A stretch of DNA of 54,530 bases, taken from positions 1 to 54,530 of the forward strand of contig NZ_MZGT01000037.1 in assembly GCF_002029255.1 (NCBI RefSeq). Reading direction: 5' to 3'. Source of the DNA: Clostridium chromiireducens (GTDB lineage: Bacteria > Bacillota > Clostridia > Clostridiales > Clostridiaceae). A program made the translations under genes and the position numbers. Within the stretch, counting starts at the first letter, position 1. Every line of letters begins with the position of its first letter. Shown piece by piece: positions 9,517 to 18,175 of the stretch. The notes beneath the pieces were generated by a model that was not told the origin of the DNA, searched no databases, and was given only the letters and a program-made list of their open reading frames with translations.

Positions 9517-9531
9517 TGATAATGAGTATCA
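9517..9531. promoter_or_regulatory. Fur-family operator at the hydrogenase promoter
   Basis: TGATAATGAGTATCA matches the 7-1-7 Fur box TGATAATnATTATCA at 13 of 14 specified bases. It begins three bases after the -10 hexamer and covers the predicted start point, the classic position for repression. A related box lies at 18186-18200. Iron (Fur) or another metal sensor of the same family could be the effector. Confidence 0.7.
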
Positions 9532-9743
9532 ATACTAAGAGAAAAGAAAATTCAATAAGTTGTAATGATTTTAGAGTTAATGCAATATCATTACAAAAAT
9601 ATACTACAACACTTAGAGGGCAAATAATTAAGCAAATAGCCATGTTAAAGCATCGGGTGCCTCAATTCAAATCTAAAAATTTCCTAATAATATTTTTAAA
9701 AGAAAATAAATTTTATACTAACAAGATAAAAGGAGAATAAGAA

Positions 9744-10406
9744 ATGAGCGAAATTAAAGTTGTAACAAACATACTTCAAACAAATGAGGAGATAACTGCA
9801 AAAAATAAAAAAATGCTAGATGAAAAGGGGATTTTTGTAGTCAATCTTATGAGCTCACCAGGTTCTGGAAAGACTTCAATTTTAGAAAAGATGATCTCAA
9901 AATTAAAGGATGAAATTAATATTGCGGTTATAGAAGGTGATATATACACTACAAAAGATGCAGAAAGAATTGAGGCTCAAGGAGTTCCAGTTGTACAAAT
10001 AAATACTGGCGGGGCTTGTCATCTTGATGGAGAAATGATTAAGGGAGCACTAAATTCATTAGATTTAGAAGCTATAGACTTATTAGTCATCGAAAATGTT
10101 GGGAATTTAGTTTGCCCAGCAGAGTTTGAAATTGGAGAAGATATAAAGGTATCTGTATTAAGTACTACAGAAGGTAATGATAAGCCTTTAAAATACCCAT
10201 TAATGTTTGAAAAAAGTGGAGTAGTAATTTTAAATAAAACTGATCTTATAGAATTTACAAACTTTAATAAAGAAGAGTTTTATGAAGATATAAAATCTTT
10301 AAATGCAAATGCTCTAATATTTGAAACTTCTTGTACAAAGGATGAGGGAGTAAATGAAATATGCAACTGGGTTAAAGAAAAAGTAGAAAATAAAAGAAAT
10401 TCATAA
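9744..10406 (+). CDS. hypB: Hydrogenase nickel-insertion GTPase HypB
   Basis: A 220-residue SIMIBI-class GTPase that, with HypA, delivers nickel to the hydrogenase large subunit. A P-loop SSPGSGKT is at residues 37-44. The dimer-interface metal site Cys92-His93 (GGACHLDGE) is present, and NKTDL serves as the guanine-specificity motif. The N-terminal CxxCGC nickel-binding motif and His-rich stretch of some HypB proteins are absent, so nickel storage is not expected. It is the first gene of the island, 220 bases downstream of the promoter, with RBS AAAGGAG. Confidence 0.95.
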   Translation: MSEIKVVTNILQTNEEITAKNKKMLDEKGIFVVNLMSSPGSGKTSILEKMISKLKDEINIAVIEGDIYTTKDAERIEAQGVPVVQINTGGACHLDGEMIKGALNSLDLEAIDLLVIENVGNLVCPAEFEIGEDIKVSVLSTTEGNDKPLKYPLMFEKSGVVILNKTDLIEFTNFNKEEFYEDIKSLNANALIFETSCTKDEGVNEICNWVKEKVENKRNS

Positions 10407-10423
10407 ATTAAGGAGTGAATAAT

Positions 10424-10615
10424 ATGCCAAGTTTAGGTTTTCCAGAATTAATATTAATTTTAGTTATTGCTTTGATTATATTTGGTCCAGGTAAGTTGCC
10501 TTCTGTTGGGGCATCTATTGGGAAAGCATTAAATGAATTTAAAAAAGCTTCAAGAGAACTGACTAAGGATGATGTGGATGAGAAGATAAGCCAAGAAGAA
10601 AAAGCAGTTAAATAG
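10424..10615 (+). CDS. tatA: Twin-arginine translocase subunit TatA (copy 1)
   Basis: A 63-residue pore-forming Tat component. It has one N-terminal membrane helix ([17 protein letters not shown]), the hinge FGPGKLP, then an amphipathic helix (SVGASIGKALNEFKKASREL) and a short charged tail. The ATG at 10424 is chosen because the upstream GTG at 10415 overlaps the AAGGAG ribosome site, and MPSLGFPE is shared exactly with the second copy at 17850. No TatB is seen, as is usual for minimal Gram-positive Tat systems. It lies between hypB and two tatC genes, so it was probably acquired or retained to export this hydrogenase. Confidence 0.93.
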   Translation: MPSLGFPELILILVIALIIFGPGKLPSVGASIGKALNEFKKASRELTKDDVDEKISQEEKAVK

Positions 10616-10632
10616 TGTTTTGAGGTATTGAA

Positions 10633-11373
10633 ATGATTAATAGTGAACAAATTGTTGGTGCTGTACAAGTACTTAATAAATACAGAACGGAGATAGTAAG
10701 ACAGGTTATTTTGTTAATACTTATAATGATAGTGGTTTATTTTAGTTCAGGGTATGTAATAAATATTCTGACTAAGCCATTAAATGATCTTCCACTATTT
10801 TTTCTAACACCAATGGAAGGTGTTATGGTAAAAATGAAAATAGCCATTGTAGGTGGAATAATATTATTTCTGCCTTTGGTCACATATAGAATTATATTTC
10901 TTGCTTCAGCTAAAATATCTGCGAAAAATAGGAGAATGCTTTACTTCTTAATAATCCCTTTTGCAATTATAGCTTTTATTGGGGGAGTAGTATTTACATA
11001 TACCTTAGTTCTTCCTGCTGCCATTGATTTTTTACTTAGCAGTGGAAATGAATTTATGAGTGCTACAATAAGCGGTGGCAGCTATTTTTCATTTGTCACT
11101 ATATTTCTTGTGGCCATAGGTGCAGTATTTGAATTACCACTGGTATTTGTAGTACTTGCGAAATTTGGAATAGTTACATATAAATTTCTTTCAGAAAAAA
11201 GGAAAATGTCTATTTTACTTATTTCTATAGTAGCTGCAATAATTACCCCAACACCAGATATATTTTCTATGATAATTGTAGCTTTACCTATGATGGTATT
11301 GTATGAAATTAGTATATGGTGGATTTTTATTCTTGAAAAAAGTAATAAAAACAAAACTTATTTAGTAAATTAA
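10633..11373 (+). CDS. tatC: TatC-like protein 1 (divergent, lacks signal-peptide-binding residues)
   Basis: A 246-residue six-helix membrane protein of the TatC family. C-terminal TatC features are retained: FELP with Glu167 (E. coli Glu170) and TPTPDIFS with Asp209. The twin-arginine recognition site is lost: the N-terminal HLxELRxR motif reads VLNKYRTE (Glu15 becomes Lys16), E. coli Phe94 aligns with Leu90, and Glu103 with Asn99 (SAKNRR). It lies 17 bp after tatA and 10 bp before a second tatC that shows the opposite pattern. Inference: it is a structural or TatA-contact partner rather than the signal-peptide receptor. Confidence 0.88.
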   Translation: MINSEQIVGAVQVLNKYRTEIVRQVILLILIMIVVYFSSGYVINILTKPLNDLPLFFLTPMEGVMVKMKIAIVGGIILFLPLVTYRIIFLASAKISAKNRRMLYFLIIPFAIIAFIGGVVFTYTLVLPAAIDFLLSSGNEFMSATISGGSYFSFVTIFLVAIGAVFELPLVFVVLAKFGIVTYKFLSEKRKMSILLISIVAAIITPTPDIFSMIIVALPMMVLYEISIWWIFILEKSNKNKTYLVN

Positions 11374-11389
11374 ACTGGAGAGTGTGAGT

Positions 11390-12124
11390 TTGAACGAAAA
11401 GGAAATAGCAGTAACTGAGCATTTAGAAGAATTGAGAAAAAGAATAATAATTTCATTAGTTTCAATAACAGTTGCTTCAGCAATTGCCTATAGCAAAATT
11501 ATACTTTTAATTGAATTTATGATGAAGCCTTTAAGAGGTTTGAATCTAGAACTAGTATTTTTTTCGCTGACAGAAGGCTTTATAACTCGATTTAAATTAG
11601 CCGTACTTGTAGGTATAGTTTGTATGAGCCCTATAATATTTTATGAAATTATAGCGTTCATAATACCAGGTTTGAAGAAGAAGGAAAAAGTGCTTCTATA
11701 TTGTAGTATATTTTTTTTATGCGTATTTTTCATTTCGGGAATATTATTTGGGTACATTATTCTTTTGCCTTATGTATTAAATTTTTTAATGAATTATAGT
11801 CAAAGTTATTTGAATCCAATTTTATCAGGAAGCATGTATTTAGGTTTTATCGGTGCTTTTTGCTTAGTGATAGGTGTTATATTTATAATTCCTTTACTTC
11901 TGTTAATCTTAGGTTTGGTTGGAATTATAAATTCTAAGATTTTGAGGAAAAGCAGAAGATATATGATATTAGGACTAGCAGCAATTGAACTTAGCTTTAT
12001 TCCAGCGACGGATATGCTTACTTTTTTTGTTGTTATTTTACCTGTTTTAGTAATTTATGAAATAGCCATATGGATTATATATTTTATTGAAAAAAGAAAA
12101 ATGAAAAAGATTGATTTAGAATAG
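11390..12124 (+). CDS. tatC: TatC protein 2 (receptor-like, lacks the FE-P glutamate)
   Basis: A six-helix TatC with the receptor site intact: HLEELRKR near the N-terminus, the AF pair equivalent to E. coli Phe94, and Glu in LKKKEK equivalent to Glu103. The mid-protein FE(V/L)P motif reads FIIP, so the glutamate equivalent to E. coli Glu170 is replaced by Ile, while the Asp in PATDML is kept. The first tatC has the reverse set. A GTG at 11384 is possible, but it sits only three bases from GGAG (11377-11380); the TTG at 11390, nine bases away, fits better (244 residues). It is followed closely by hypC. Confidence 0.87.
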   Translation: MNEKEIAVTEHLEELRKRIIISLVSITVASAIAYSKIILLIEFMMKPLRGLNLELVFFSLTEGFITRFKLAVLVGIVCMSPIIFYEIIAFIIPGLKKKEKVLLYCSIFFLCVFFISGILFGYIILLPYVLNFLMNYSQSYLNPILSGSMYLGFIGAFCLVIGVIFIIPLLLLILGLVGIINSKILRKSRRYMILGLAAIELSFIPATDMLTFFVVILPVLVIYEIAIWIIYFIEKRKMKKIDLE

Positions 12125-12135
12125 GAGGTAAAGAA

Positions 12136-12360
12136 ATGTGTCTTGCAGTTCCAGGAAAGGTTATAGAAATAAACGATACAAAGGCTTCTATTGAGGTTGG
12201 AAATGTTAAAAGAGAAGTTTATGTTCAGCTCGTACCAGAAGTTAAGTTAGGAGATTATGTTCTTGTACATGCTGGCTGTGCTATTGAAATTGTAGATGAA
12301 GAAGAGGCTTTGAAGACTCTTGAGATACTAAAGGAGTTTGCAGAAGATGAAATTTGTTGA
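12136..12360 (+). CDS. hypC: Hydrogenase assembly chaperone HypC
   Basis: A 74-residue OB-fold chaperone that carries the Fe(CN)2CO precursor with HypD and docks on the large subunit. It begins MCLAVPGKV with the essential Cys2, and the family motif ends HAGCAIEIVDEEEA. RBS AGGAGG lies seven bases before the ATG. The 3' end overlaps hypD by 14 bases, which suggests translational coupling of the two partners. Confidence 0.96.
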   Translation: MCLAVPGKVIEINDTKASIEVGNVKREVYVQLVPEVKLGDYVLVHAGCAIEIVDEEEALKTLEILKEFAEDEIC

Positions 12361-13432
12361 GGAATTTAGAAATGAGGAATTAGCCAAGAGTCTTGTGAAG
12401 AAATTGCAAGAGTTTACTGATGTAAATGTAAATATAATGGAGGTATGTGGAACCCATACAATGTCTATATTCAGATATGGCATTAGAAGTATATTGCCAA
12501 AGAATATAAATCTAATATCTGGGCCTGGATGTCCTGTATGTGTTACTCCTCAAAGTTACATGGATGTAGCAATTGAATTAGCTTCTAGGAAAGATGTAAT
12601 AATAACTACTTTTGGAGATATGATGAGAGTTCCAGGTAAAAAAGGTTCTTTGCTTAAGAAAAAAGCTGAAGGAGCAGATGTAAGAATCGTTTATTCACCA
12701 ATGGATTCCATAACAATTGCACAAAATAATCCTAGTAAAAAAGTTATTTTCTTATCTGTAGGTTTTGAGACTACAACACCAATGACAGCACTTACTGCTA
12801 TGGAAGCAAAGAAGAAAAATGTGGGGAATTTATTATTTTTAACGGCTCATAAAATAGTGCCTCCAGCAATGGAAGCTCTTGTTCAAGATAAAGAGTTAAA
12901 ACTTGATGGATTTTTGTTACCTGGACATGTAAGCGCAATAATAGGCACTAAGCCCTATGAATTTTTAAGTGAAAAGCATGGAATTCCAGCTGTAGTTACA
13001 GGGTTTGAACCGACTGATATACTGCAAGGAATAAATACTTTGATTACAATGATTCATAAAAAGGAGCATAAAATAACAAACGAATATAAGAGGATTGTTA
13101 GAGCTGATGGAAATGCTGTTGCAATGCAATATTTAGATCAAGTGTTTGATGTGGTTGATTCTAGATGGAGAGGGATTGGCCTAATACCCGGCAGTGGATA
13201 TATATTTAACAAGAACTTTGAGGAATTTGATGCTTTAAAACATTTTAAAATTGAGTATGAAGAGTATGATGGAAGCCCAGGATGTAGATGTGGAGAAATA
13301 CTTAAAGGAAAAATAACGCCACTTCAATGTCCTTTATTTAAAAAAGCATGTACACCAGAAAACCCTATTGGTTCTTGTATGGTTTCTTCAGAAGGTACTT
13401 GTGCGGCTTTCTATAGATATCACAGTGTATAA
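12347..13432 (+). CDS. hypD: Hydrogenase iron-ligand assembly protein HypD
   Basis: The 361-residue [4Fe-4S] scaffold on which the Fe(CN)2CO unit is built. Conserved elements seen are Cys34 in EVCGTH, Cys62 and Cys65 in GPGCPVCVTP, and the C-terminal Cys-rich cluster domain (PGCRCGEILKG, LQCPLFKKACTPENPIG, EGTC). The ATG at 12347 is chosen because it stands ten bases from AAGGAG (12331-12336); an in-frame TTG at 12338 almost touches that site. It overlaps the hypC end by 14 bases in another frame. Confidence 0.95.
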   Translation: MKFVEEFRNEELAKSLVKKLQEFTDVNVNIMEVCGTHTMSIFRYGIRSILPKNINLISGPGCPVCVTPQSYMDVAIELASRKDVIITTFGDMMRVPGKKGSLLKKKAEGADVRIVYSPMDSITIAQNNPSKKVIFLSVGFETTTPMTALTAMEAKKKNVGNLLFLTAHKIVPPAMEALVQDKELKLDGFLLPGHVSAIIGTKPYEFLSEKHGIPAVVTGFEPTDILQGINTLITMIHKKEHKITNEYKRIVRADGNAVAMQYLDQVFDVVDSRWRGIGLIPGSGYIFNKNFEEFDALKHFKIEYEEYDGSPGCRCGEILKGKITPLQCPLFKKACTPENPIGSCMVSSEGTCAAFYRYHSV

Positions 13433-13478
13433 GATACAATGAATAAAATATAAATCAAGCGTGGAGGTAAATTTGTAG

Positions 13479-14489
13479 ATGAGTGATAATCAGATATTAT
13501 TAAGTCATGGAAGTGGTGGCAAACAAACTAATAGCTTAATTAGTGATTTGTTTCTTAAATATTTTAATAATTCTATAATTAGCGAAATGAACGATGCAGC
13601 GCAGCTTACCCTAGAAGGTAATAAGATTGCCTTTACTACAGATTCATTCGTTGTAAATCCAATCTTCTTTAATGGAGGAAACATAGGGAAACTTGCAGTT
13701 TGTGGAACTGTTAATGATATAGCGGTAAGTGGAGCTAAACCTTTATTTCTAAGCAGTGCTTTTATCATAGAAGAAGGATTTGAAAAGGACAAGCTCGAAG
13801 AAATTGTAAAAGCAATGGCAGAAGAGGCGGAAAAGGCAGGAATTAAGATTGTAGCTGGTGATACAAAAGTAGTTGAAAAGGGAAGTGCAGATGGGATATT
13901 CATAAATACCACTGGCATTGGAACTATTAGAGATAATGTAAATATTAAGGCATGTAATGCAATGCCTGGAGATGTAGTAATAGTTAATGGAACTCTTGGT
14001 GACCATGGAATAACAATTATGTGTGAAAGAAATGGACTCGGTTTTGATGGAGATATTAAGAGTGATTGTGCATCATTAAATGGATTAATAGAATCAATGC
14101 TGGAAGTTTGTCCTAGTATACATGTATTAAGAGATGCTACAAGGGGAGGCGTAGCAGCAGTTTTAAATGAAATAGCAGAAGCGAGCAATGTTTCAATTAG
14201 ACTGAGGGAAAAAAGTATACCTGTAAAAAATGAAATTTTAGGAGTATGCGAATTTTTAGGATTAGATCCTCTGTACATCGCTAATGAAGGAAAGCTTTGT
14301 GTATTTGTGCCTGAAGAATATGCAGATGAGGTTCTAGAGATAATGAAAAAGCATCCATTAGGTACTGATTCTTCTATAATAGGCAAAGTGGTTGAAAGCG
14401 GCAATAGCAAAGTCTATATTGATACAGTAGTAGGGGGGCAGCGAATTGTTGATATGCCTTCAGGGCAGCAGCTTCCTAGAATCTGTTAA
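13479..14489 (+). CDS. hypE: Carbamoyl dehydratase HypE
   Basis: A 336-residue PurM/AIR-synthase-fold enzyme that dehydrates the thiocarbamoylated C-terminal Cys to thiocyanate, the source of the cyanide ligands. The acceptor tail LPRIC is intact, and the ATP-binding glycine-rich SHGSGGKQT lies near the N-terminus. Works with HypF, encoded on the opposite strand about 9 kb downstream. RBS GGAGGT, ten bases before the ATG. Confidence 0.96.
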   Translation: MSDNQILLSHGSGGKQTNSLISDLFLKYFNNSIISEMNDAAQLTLEGNKIAFTTDSFVVNPIFFNGGNIGKLAVCGTVNDIAVSGAKPLFLSSAFIIEEGFEKDKLEEIVKAMAEEAEKAGIKIVAGDTKVVEKGSADGIFINTTGIGTIRDNVNIKACNAMPGDVVIVNGTLGDHGITIMCERNGLGFDGDIKSDCASLNGLIESMLEVCPSIHVLRDATRGGVAAVLNEIAEASNVSIRLREKSIPVKNEILGVCEFLGLDPLYIANEGKLCVFVPEEYADEVLEIMKKHPLGTDSSIIGKVVESGNSKVYIDTVVGGQRIVDMPSGQQLPRIC

Positions 14490-14533
14490 TTAGAAAAACA
14501 TAAGATATTTTTTAGTAGAGGAGAATGAAGAAA

Positions 14534-15589
14534 ATGCATATGGCAGATGCCTTAATTTCCCCAGCAGTTGGAGGAGCAATGTTTGCAGCAACAGCTGGAG
14601 TTTATACATATTCTGTAAGGAAAATAAAAACTGAATTAGATAATAAAAAAATACCTTTAATGGGGGTCATGGGGGCCTTCGTATTTGCAGCTCAAATGAT
14701 TAATTTCTCCATTCCTGGTACTGGTTCAAGTGGTCATATTGGAGGAGGATTATTGCTTTCAATTATACTTGGGCCTTATGCTGCATTTTTGACAATGGCT
14801 TCAATACTTTTAATTCAAGCACTTTTCTTTGCAGATGGAGGATTGTTAGCTTACGGGGCTAATGTTTTTAACCTCGGATTCTATACATGTTTTATTGCAT
14901 ACCCTTTAATTTATAAGTTTCTTACTAGGAGTAACGATTCAACTAAAAGAATTTTTATTGCATCTACAGCTGCAGCGTTATTTGGATTGCAGGCGGGAGC
15001 TTTTAGCATTGTAATTGAAACTCTTCTTTCTGGAAGAAGTGAGCTACCTTTTACTACATTCCTTCTTTTAATGCAACCAATTCATCTTGTAATTGGAATT
15101 GTGGAAGGTCTTTTGACAGGAGCAGTTATTTCCTTTGTACTCAAGGCGAGTCCAGAAGTCATAGAAAAAGCTGAAAAGGGTGAGGCATTAGGAAGTATTT
15201 CGGTTAAAAAGGTTTTTGTGAGCACTATAATAGCCATTTTCTTAATAGGAGGAATTTTTTCTTGGTTTGCGTCTAGTAATCCAGATGGGCTAGAGTGGTC
15301 AATATCTAAGGTAACTGGCCAAACTGAGTTGAAAACAGAAGATAGTATTTACTCAGAATTGTCGCAATTACAGAGCAAGGTTGCTGTTTTTCCTGATTAT
15401 AGTTTTAAGGAGTCAAAAGAAACGCAAAAAGAAGATAAAAATTTAACAGAAATAACACCAAGCATAGTTAATGTTGGAACAAGCATCTCAGGAATTCTAG
15501 GTGGAATTGTTACGTTGATAATAGCCGGAGGAACGGGAGTTATTATAAGTATATTTAAAAATAAAAAAGAAAAGATGCCTACAAGTTAA
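14534..15589 (+). CDS. nikMN: Nickel ECF transporter substrate-binding fusion NikMN
   Basis: A membrane substrate-capture component (CbiM/NikM, about residues 1-215) fused to a NikN-like small component (about 220-350; it contains the tell-tale PDGLEWS loop between two helices). The protein should start MHMADALISP: in this family the free N-terminus and His2 ligate the metal. The ATG at 14534 gives exactly that and is ten bases from GAGGAG (14518-14523), whereas an ATG at 14525 touches the ribosome site. Nickel rather than cobalt is inferred from the hydrogenase context. Confidence 0.92.
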   Translation: MHMADALISPAVGGAMFAATAGVYTYSVRKIKTELDNKKIPLMGVMGAFVFAAQMINFSIPGTGSSGHIGGGLLLSIILGPYAAFLTMASILLIQALFFADGGLLAYGANVFNLGFYTCFIAYPLIYKFLTRSNDSTKRIFIASTAAALFGLQAGAFSIVIETLLSGRSELPFTTFLLLMQPIHLVIGIVEGLLTGAVISFVLKASPEVIEKAEKGEALGSISVKKVFVSTIIAIFLIGGIFSWFASSNPDGLEWSISKVTGQTELKTEDSIYSELSQLQSKVAVFPDYSFKESKETQKEDKNLTEITPSIVNVGTSISGILGGIVTLIIAGGTGVIISIFKNKKEKMPTS

Positions 15590-15634
15590 AATGGGAAATA
15601 TATCTAATATTTATTATAAGGATTGATTTAATAT

Positions 15635-16447
15635 ATGGAGAGTATAAACAATTCGATTTATAACTTACGTTTTCTTGATGAAACAGCTTACAAAAAGTCA
15701 TTAGTTCATAGCATAAACCCTGTTGCAAAATTGTTTGTTACTTTATTATATTCAATGATTGTAATATCTTTTGATAAATATGATATTTCAGGAGTAGTAC
15801 CATTTGTTTTTTATCCTATTATCATTTTTGTATTATCAGGTGTACCTTACTCACCTGTACTCAAGAGAATGTTTGTTGCAATGCCATTTGTTCTTGGAGT
15901 AGGTATACTTAATCCGATTTTTGATACAAGAATACACATAGAAATATTAGGTATTGGTATCTTTGGTGGATGGATTTCTTTTGTTTCATTAATAATAAAA
16001 TCTAGCTTGACTATTTTAGCAGGATTATTATTAATTTCTACTACTAAGGCTCATGAAATAGCATGGGCACTTAGAAAAATCGGAGTACCCAAAATATTTG
16101 TTATTCAATTTCTTTTAACATACAGGTATATTTTTATACTTTCAGAAGAGGTATTAAAAATAATAAAAGCTTATAATTTAAGGTCTCCTTTTAAAAATAC
16201 AGTGACTCTTAAAGTATCAGGATCTCTTTTAGGACAAATGCTTATGAGATCAATTGATAGGGCAAATAGGGTATATAATGCAATGATATTAAGAGGCTTT
16301 GATGGTGAATACTTTTATAATCACAAAAATAAATTATTAATTGCTTCTTTGACATATTTTTTTCTATGGACAATATTTATTATAACTTTAAGGTTTGTTA
16401 ATATTTCTGAATTATTAGGTAATCTTTTAATGGGGGTGCTTAGATGA
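15635..16447 (+). CDS. nikQ: ECF transporter transmembrane component NikQ (CbiQ family)
   Basis: A 270-residue membrane coupling protein of the ECF T-component type. It has about five hydrophobic segments, and the two cytoplasmic coupling motifs with small-residue/Arg-Gly signatures appear around AWALRKIGVPKIF and MILRGFDGEYF. It links NikMN to the ATPase NikO. Its stop overlaps the nikO start by four bases (ATGA), indicating coupled translation. Confidence 0.91.
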   Translation: MESINNSIYNLRFLDETAYKKSLVHSINPVAKLFVTLLYSMIVISFDKYDISGVVPFVFYPIIIFVLSGVPYSPVLKRMFVAMPFVLGVGILNPIFDTRIHIEILGIGIFGGWISFVSLIIKSSLTILAGLLLISTTKAHEIAWALRKIGVPKIFVIQFLLTYRYIFILSEEVLKIIKAYNLRSPFKNTVTLKVSGSLLGQMLMRSIDRANRVYNAMILRGFDGEYFYNHKNKLLIASLTYFFLWTIFIITLRFVNISELLGNLLMGVLR

Positions 16448-17175
16448 GTCATCATTTTGTAGAATGTAAAGACATATATTACTCATATCCAGATGGGAAA
16501 AAAGCTATTAATGGAATTAATTTTAGGATAAATCATGGTGAATCAGTTGGTATAGTTGGAGCAAATGGAGCAGGTAAATCAACTCTTTTAAATTTGCTAT
16601 TTGGAATAGTGAGTCCTATGAAAGGTTCAATAAACATCGGAGATATCCCAATGACTAAAAAAACACTGCCAATTATTCGTCAAAGGATGGGGCTTGTATT
16701 TCAAGATGTAGATAATCAACTGTTCATGCCATCGGTTTATGATGATGTAGCTTTTGGTGCTAGAAATTACAAATTTGATGAAGATGAAGTAAAAAGAAGA
16801 GTTTTAAAAGCTCTTGAGACTGTTGGATGCCTGCATCTTAAAGATAAGCCACCTTATAGACTTTCTGGAGGAGAAAAAAGATCAGTAGCAATAGCGACAG
16901 TATTATCCATGGAACCAGATATTCTTGTTATGGATGAGCCTACTGCAGAGCTAGATCCCAAATCAAGAAGAAATTTAATGAAACTTCTAAAGGAGCTTAA
17001 TCACACAAGGATTATTACTACCCACGATATGGATATGGTTTGGGAAACTTGTGAGAGAACAATCATAATTAAGGATGGCACTATTATTGCTGACGGATTA
17101 ACAAAGGAAATTTTATGCAACAAAGAATTGCTAGAGAGTAGTTGCTTGGAGATGCCTTTATGTATCCAAGATTAA
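16444..17175 (+). CDS. nikO: ECF transporter ATPase NikO (CbiO family)
   Basis: A 243-residue ABC ATPase powering nickel uptake. Walker A GANGAGKST is at 39-47, the Q-loop in VFQDVDNQLFMPSVYDDVAFG, the signature LSGGEKR, Walker B ILVMDEPTAELDP, and the switch His in TTHDMDMV. The VFQDVDNQLF sequence is typical of ECF A-components. It is encoded directly after the T-component with a four-base overlap, and is the last gene of the transporter block. Confidence 0.95.
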   Translation: MSHHFVECKDIYYSYPDGKKAINGINFRINHGESVGIVGANGAGKSTLLNLLFGIVSPMKGSINIGDIPMTKKTLPIIRQRMGLVFQDVDNQLFMPSVYDDVAFGARNYKFDEDEVKRRVLKALETVGCLHLKDKPPYRLSGGEKRSVAIATVLSMEPDILVMDEPTAELDPKSRRNLMKLLKELNHTRIITTHDMDMVWETCERTIIIKDGTIIADGLTKEILCNKELLESSCLEMPLCIQD

Positions 17176-17357
17176 GAAGATTTAATGAACGATTTCTTGT
17201 AATAGTATAGATTAATAAGTCTTTATAAATTATACAATGAGTAGAAGATTATCGGTATTAGTGTAAAATGAAAAAAGTTTTAAGCCATGTAGAAGAATAA
17301 GTATTACACAACAATGGATGATTTATAAATAATTTTTAGTAAGTGAGTTGAAGTTAA

Positions 17358-17711
17358 GTGCATGAAGTTTCAATTATAAATGGGGTTATTGATATAGCAT
17401 TAGAAAAAGCCCGTGAAAATAAATTAAAAAATATTAATAAAATAACTTTAAAAATAGGGGATTTCTCTGGAGTTATGAAAGATTCTCTTATGTTTGCCTT
17501 TCAGAGTGCTTCAAAGGAAACTGCATTAGATAATACAGAATTAATAATTGAAAGAGTTAAAGCTACAGGAGAGTGCAGCAATTGTAATATTATTTTTGAA
17601 ATTGAACATTTTAATAAGTTATGCCCAAGATGTAATGAATTTTGCTGCAATATATTAACAGGATATGAATTATATATAGATACAATCGATGGAGACGAAT
17701 ACGACTCTTGA
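17358..17711 (+). CDS. hypA: Hydrogenase nickel metallochaperone HypA
   Basis: A 117-residue nickel chaperone. The GTG start yields MHEVSI, placing the nickel-binding His2-Glu3 at the N-terminus as in all HypA proteins. The zinc site is formed by CSNC and CPRC. It works with HypB to load Ni into the large subunit. The ribosome site is weak, and a 182-bp gap separates it from nikO with no clear terminator. Confidence 0.95.
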   Translation: MHEVSIINGVIDIALEKARENKLKNINKITLKIGDFSGVMKDSLMFAFQSASKETALDNTELIIERVKATGECSNCNIIFEIEHFNKLCPRCNEFCCNILTGYELYIDTIDGDEYDS

Positions 17712-17849
17712 ATAAAGGTTTAACTATTAAATTCATATAAAACTTAAATAATATGAATAAACATAATGTTATTGAATTTAAAGAGATTTAACTAGAGAGA
17801 GTAAATAAAAAATTGTATTAACAGTACATAAATTAGGGGGAAGAAAAGT

Positions 17850-18026
17850 ATGCCAAGTTTAGGATTTCCTGAATTGATTTTAATTTTAGTAATTGCCTTA
17901 ATTATATTTGGACCTGGTAAATTACCTTCAGTAGGTTCAGCCATAGGAAAGGCATTAAGTGAGTTTAAAAAATCATCTAGAGAATTAGTTAGTGATGAAC
18001 CAATTAATAAAGATGAAAAAATATAA
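17850..18026 (+). CDS. tatA: Twin-arginine translocase subunit TatA (copy 2)
   Basis: A short gene of 58 residues that is easily missed. It begins [30 protein letters not shown], then an amphipathic helix ([17 protein letters not shown]) and a short charged tail ending DEKI. Its first 29 residues are identical to copy 1 at 10424, while the tail has diverged. RBS GGGGGAAG is about eight bases before the ATG. Two TatA copies bracket the Tat/Hyp/nickel block, and copy 2 stands next to the exported hydrogenase genes. A tandem duplication within the island is the simplest origin. Confidence 0.92.
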   Translation: MPSLGFPELILILVIALIIFGPGKLPSVGSAIGKALSEFKKSSRELVSDEPINKDEKI

Positions 18027-18083
18027 GAAATATATAGATAAATTAATATGAATAACTTAGTTATAAAATTCTACATACTGCCA

Positions 18084-18118
18084 AGCAGCTTGATAAATAT
18101 ATTAAAATAAAAGCTGCT
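18084..18118. terminator. Hairpin after the second tatA
   Basis: AGCAGCTT and AAGCTGCT form an 8-bp stem with a 19-base loop and no T-run. A weak terminator or 3' structure; it precedes the next promoter region. Confidence 0.35.
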
Positions 18119-18175
18119 GAAAATATGCTAAATCATATATTTGTATTGATTAACAATATGAATATATTTTTTAAA

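Larger units (their letters stand above)
9261..9743. other. Leader region of the hydrogenase island
   Basis: No convincing gene was found. It holds a small inverted repeat (TCTAGTTC/GAACTAGA, 9419-9447), the consensus promoter, the Fur-like box, and a leader of about 220 bases with a 10-bp hairpin (TTGTAATGAT at 9560-9569 with ATCATTACAA at 9587-9596). The open frame at 9516-9740 starts inside the promoter/operator region and has no ribosome site. Confidence 0.6.

Noticed and set aside
9516..9740. 74-codon open frame before hypB
   Set aside because: It starts inside the Fur-like box at the predicted transcription start, has no ribosome site, and its product shows no domain or sensible composition; treated as leader.
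13505..14410. Long (301-codon) minus-strand frame opposite hypE
   Set aside because: hypE is certain on the plus strand; the reverse frame is Ser/Pro/Ile-rich as expected for a shadow and has no ribosome site.
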